Origin: JAGNRR01 sp964389575
GTDB lineage: Bacteria; Bacteroidota; Bacteroidia; Chitinophagales; Chitinophagaceae
Reading direction: 5' to 3'
NCBI GenBank assembly: GCA_964389575.1
Contig: CAYMFF010000002.1
Location: 1-64,000 of the forward strand
Length of the DNA: 64,000 nucleotides
Under the pieces are notes generated by a model. It was given only the letters and a program-made list of their open reading frames with translations, made no database searches and was not told where the DNA came from. Below are positions 61,251 to 64,000 of the stretch, piece after piece (position 1 is the stretch's first letter; every line of letters begins with the position of its first letter). The position numbers and the translations under genes are program-made.

Positions 61251-62177
61251 TTAGGCTGTTTCAAATTTTCTAACGGCTGTATTTTCAACCAATGAAATAA
61301 AAATGTCATTAAGACTTGGTAGAATTTCTTCAAAATGTAAAACGCGTCGATTTGCATTGAGAATTTCATTCAGCAATTGCTGGCTTTCATCCTCATGATT
61401 GAGCGCTACAATACATTCATTCCCCTGTTGAGAAACAAAATTTAATTTTAAATCTTTGATAGAAGCATCGGTACGAACCAAGAAATGATTTTTTTTATGT
61501 TTTTGTTTAATATCTTCTACCTCTCCTTCTAAAATAATTTTTCCATTATGCATTAATACAATATCCTCACAAACTTCCTCTACCTGTTCCATTCTATGCG
61601 TAGAAAAAATAATTGTAATCCCCTGTTGCGCCAGTTCAAATATTTCATCTTTAATCACTTTAGTATTCACAGGATCTAGACCACTAAAAGGCTCATCTAA
61701 TATTAAAATTTTTGGATTGTGTAACACTGTTGCTACAAACTGCAGTTTTTGAGACATCCCCTTGCTCAAATCTTCTACTTTTTTAGTCGTCCAAGATTCC
61801 ATACCCAATCGATCAAACCAATACGCAATTCGTTCATTGACATCGTGCATGGGTAAACCTTTTAGCTGCGCTAAATAAACTAAATGCTCCCGAACTTTCA
61901 TCTTCTTATATAAGCCACGTTCTTCTGGCATATAGCCTATTTGACTCATATGTACTTTAGAATTGAAAGCTTCTCCACCAATAAAAACAGACCCTTCATC
62001 AGGCAATGTAATTCCCGTTATCATTCTGAGCAGGCTAGATTTCCCAGCCCCATTCGGTCCAAGTAATCCAAAAATTCTTCCTGGTTTTACTTCAAAACTT
62101 ACTTCATCTACGGCAAGTTGTTGATGATATTTTTTTACGAGATCTTCTATTTTAAGCATAAACTCTTGTTTTGACAT
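61251..62177 (-). CDS. ABC transporter ATP-binding protein (NatA-like)
   Basis: A 308-residue ATPase. Walker A is GLLGPNGAGKSSLL (about 36-49), the signature LSKGMSQK (variant of LSGGQ; about 138-145), Walker B ILILDEPFSGLDP (about 158-170), and the H-loop STHRME (about 194-199). The C-terminal region (about 220-308) is the accessory domain often found in NatA-type ATPases (LNEILNANRRVLHFEEILPSL). MSKQEF at 62177 is the longest start; MLKIEDL at 62159 is also possible. It drives the permease downstream. Confidence 0.93.
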   Translation of the reverse strand: MSKQEFMLKIEDLVKKYHQQLAVDEVSFEVKPGRIFGLLGPNGAGKSSLLRMITGITLPDEGSVFIGGEAFNSKVHMSQIGYMPEERGLYKKMKVREHLVYLAQLKGLPMHDVNERIAYWFDRLGMESWTTKKVEDLSKGMSQKLQFVATVLHNPKILILDEPFSGLDPVNTKVIKDEIFELAQQGITIIFSTHRMEQVEEVCEDIVLMHNGKIILEGEVEDIKQKHKKNHFLVRTDASIKDLKLNFVSQQGNECIVALNHEDESQQLLNEILNANRRVLHFEEILPSLNDIFISLVENTAVRKFETA

Positions 62178-62309
62178 ACCAAATATAATGGCTATAGCTT
62201 CTGATTAAAAAAGAAGAATTACCAATGGCAAAAACAAGTGATAAATGGATGAAGCACAATGCTCTGCAAATGGCCAAAAATGCTTATTTTAAATTTTTAT
62301 TATCCTATT

Positions 62310-63986
62310 ATGACAACATCAGCACCGGTATCGAATAATGATACCGAAAAAAACGGCTCACTTATTCCAACAAATTATCCCGCATTGGCCACGCTTGTAG
62401 TGGTATTTTTCTTTTGGGGATTTATAGCGGCAGGTAATTCTGTGTTTATCCCATTCTGTAAAAACTATTTTGGCTTAGATCAGTTTCAATCGCAACTAAT
62501 AGACTTTGCCTTTTATTTTGCCTATTTCGTAGGTGCCCTTTTACTTTTTATTTATGCTAATGTGAAACAAAAAGACTTGGTTGCTTTTTGGGGATACAAA
62601 AAGAGTATTGTGTATGGGTTATTACTTTCTGCCATCGGTGCGGTGGTAATGATTGTGGCAGTATTAGCCAACACATATCCTGGAATGCTGGTTGGTTTCT
62701 TTATGGTGGCCTTTGGATTTTCGTTACAACAAACTGCAGCAAATCCTTTTGCCATGTTGTTGGGCGACCCTGCAACGGGAGCGAATAGAATTAACCTGGG
62801 TGGTAGCGTAAATTCTTTTGGAACATTTGCAGGTCCAATAATTGTTGCTTTGGCCCTATTTGGTGTAACAAAAGCGAATGATGATCAAATAGCAAACCTA
62901 AGTTTAGATAAAGTCAGTTTATTATACGGCTTGGTTTGTGCTCTTTTTGTTGGTGCCGCTGCGCTGTTTTATTTTTCAAAGAAAGTTCCGAGTGGAACTG
63001 AAACATCTAGTGTGGAGAAAGCTGGCAAAGCTCAAACCGCATTGTTAATAATGACCGCCTTATTGGCAGTTGCCTTTTCCATCGTTTTTTATACATACAC
63101 GCAAGATCCAGTAGACGAAGCTTTAAAAGCAGCATTGGAAAATAAAAGATTTATCTGGTTAATAGTAGCCTTATTGGTTATAGTTGGAACATTAATCTTC
63201 TCTTATTCCTCAGCAAATAAAGATCAAAAAGGTTGGGGTGCTATGAAATATCCTCAGTTGATCCTCGGGATGCTAGCAATATTCATCTACGTTGGAGTTG
63301 AAGTAGCTATTGGAAGTAATTTAGGCGACCTCCTTGGTGAAAACGATTTTGGTAATATCCCAACATCCAAAGCAGCCGCATATATATCGATGTATTGGGG
63401 TAGTTTAATGATTGGTCGTTGGGCAGGCGCTATCAATGTTTTTAAACCCAAAAAGAATTTAAAAAACTTATTACTATTAATTGTACCGTTGGCCGCATTT
63501 GGTGTTTTAATATTAATTAATACCATTGCCTTGAATGATATGAAACCACTTTATTGGTATGTATTATGTGTATTAGTTCTAGTGGCTGCATTTTATGTAA
63601 CACAGGATAAACCTGCCAAAACATTACTTGTCTTTAGCATTTGCGGTATTGCTGCCATGCTTATTGGTTTGTTTACAACTGGCACTGTTGCTACTTACGC
63701 GTTTTTAAGTGGTGGTTTATTTTGCTCCATCATGTGGCCTTGTATTTTTACACTTTCCTTAGCGGGTCTTGGAAAATTTACAACTCAAGGATCGGCTTTT
63801 TTGGTGATGATGATTTTAGGTGGTGCCATTATTCCTCCGATACAGGGCAAACTTTCTGATATTATTGGGATTCATCAGTCTTATTGGATTCCGGTAATTT
63901 GCTTTGCCTATTTAGCACTTTTTGGATTTCTTGTAAAAGGAATCCTTCAAAAACAAGGGATTGACTACGATAACAAAGTAAGCTAA
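62310..63986 (+). CDS. Sugar MFS transporter (FucP / glucose-galactose type)
   Basis: A 558-residue secondary transporter with about 12-14 helices. The family motifs are VFFFWGFIAAGNSVFIPFCK (about 28-47), FAFYFAYFVGALLL (about 70-83), SLQQTAANPFAMLLG (about 143-157, the AANPF signature) and GGSVNSFGTFAGP (about 166-178). It is longer than FucP (438) because of an extra central loop and helix (about 225-320). Proton-coupled uptake of fucose, glucose or galactose is typical. The ATG at 62310 (MTTSAPV) is used; the frame from 62259 adds a non-conserved leader. The window ends 14 nt after its stop. Confidence 0.92.
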   Translation: MTTSAPVSNNDTEKNGSLIPTNYPALATLVVVFFFWGFIAAGNSVFIPFCKNYFGLDQFQSQLIDFAFYFAYFVGALLLFIYANVKQKDLVAFWGYKKSIVYGLLLSAIGAVVMIVAVLANTYPGMLVGFFMVAFGFSLQQTAANPFAMLLGDPATGANRINLGGSVNSFGTFAGPIIVALALFGVTKANDDQIANLSLDKVSLLYGLVCALFVGAAALFYFSKKVPSGTETSSVEKAGKAQTALLIMTALLAVAFSIVFYTYTQDPVDEALKAALENKRFIWLIVALLVIVGTLIFSYSSANKDQKGWGAMKYPQLILGMLAIFIYVGVEVAIGSNLGDLLGENDFGNIPTSKAAAYISMYWGSLMIGRWAGAINVFKPKKNLKNLLLLIVPLAAFGVLILINTIALNDMKPLYWYVLCVLVLVAAFYVTQDKPAKTLLVFSICGIAAMLIGLFTTGTVATYAFLSGGLFCSIMWPCIFTLSLAGLGKFTTQGSAFLVMMILGGAIIPPIQGKLSDIIGIHQSYWIPVICFAYLALFGFLVKGILQKQGIDYDNKVS

Positions 63987-64000
63987 TGAAGGATGTAGTT

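Noticed and set aside
1..64000. CRISPR arrays, rRNA genes, riboswitches, prophage or integrase genes
   Set aside because: I looked for regularly spaced repeats, rRNA core sequences, and Tyr/Ser recombinase or phage structural motifs, and saw none; by-eye reading could miss a short riboswitch.

Overview
This 64 kb window comes from an AT-rich member of the Bacteroidetes, most likely an uncultured lineage near Chitinophagales/Saprospirales and probably a metagenome scaffold. The evidence is: outer-membrane receptors with an N-terminal carboxypeptidase-like regulatory domain, a DUF4249 lipoprotein beside one of them, type IX secretion sorting domains of both type A and type B, 2TM and DUF2027-Smr proteins, TANNTTTG-type promoter elements, and very few Shine-Dalgarno sequences. 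Three runs of exactly 100 N (1613-1712, 12710-12809, 50120-50219) are scaffold joins, and three genes are cut by them. Gene density is high, and no stretch over about 360 bases lacks a gene or RNA.

Layout. 1-5.6 kb: the 3' part of a UvrA-type excinuclease gene, a DUF2071 gene, and a TonB receptor/DUF4249 pair. 5.7-8.7 kb: a saccharopine-dehydrogenase-like gene and a lipoprotein gene, divergent from hscB, then tRNA-Leu(CAA). Just after the tRNA lies a compact accessory unit: a 79-residue GIY-YIG nuclease gene followed by a second copy of the tRNA 3' half and terminator. That second copy carries a 20-bp perfect palindrome. 8.7-16.4 kb: an ECF sigma factor, its RskA-like anti-sigma factor, a fasciclin protein, a TPR lipoprotein, a DUF4331 protein split over two genes, and a TonB receptor with a lipoprotein. 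Three of these transcription units share an upstream motif, AAATC-N17-CGTA, which I propose is the sigma factor's promoter. 16.5-28 kb: an AI-2E-type permease, DUF2461, two RlpA-like paralogues (one frameshifted at a run of nine A), murB and a 2039-residue alpha-2-macroglobulin with its thioester motif.

28-39 kb is housekeeping: mdh, lptC, an outer-membrane protein, coaX, a LON-substrate-binding protein, an O-antigen-ligase-like protein, meaB, a DCC-family membrane protein and hutU. 39.9-46 kb holds two large type-B T9SS cargo genes in tandem; their last 1249 bp appear identical, which suggests gene conversion or recent duplication. 46-54.4 kb holds an Smr protein, a methyltransferase, a TonB receptor, a truncated T9SS type-A protein, a RidA-family gene, a TPR gene and glyA. 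54.5-64 kb holds a sugar nucleotidyltransferase, a nitronate-monooxygenase-like gene, a polysaccharide export pair (six-repeat SLBB protein plus Wzz-like protein), a Na+-exporter-type ABC pair and a sugar MFS transporter.

The two most interesting places are the tRNA-Leu/GIY-YIG cassette at about 7.95-8.44 kb and the ECF sigma regulon at 8.7-16.4 kb. I saw no CRISPR array, rRNA, transposase gene, integrase or prophage.
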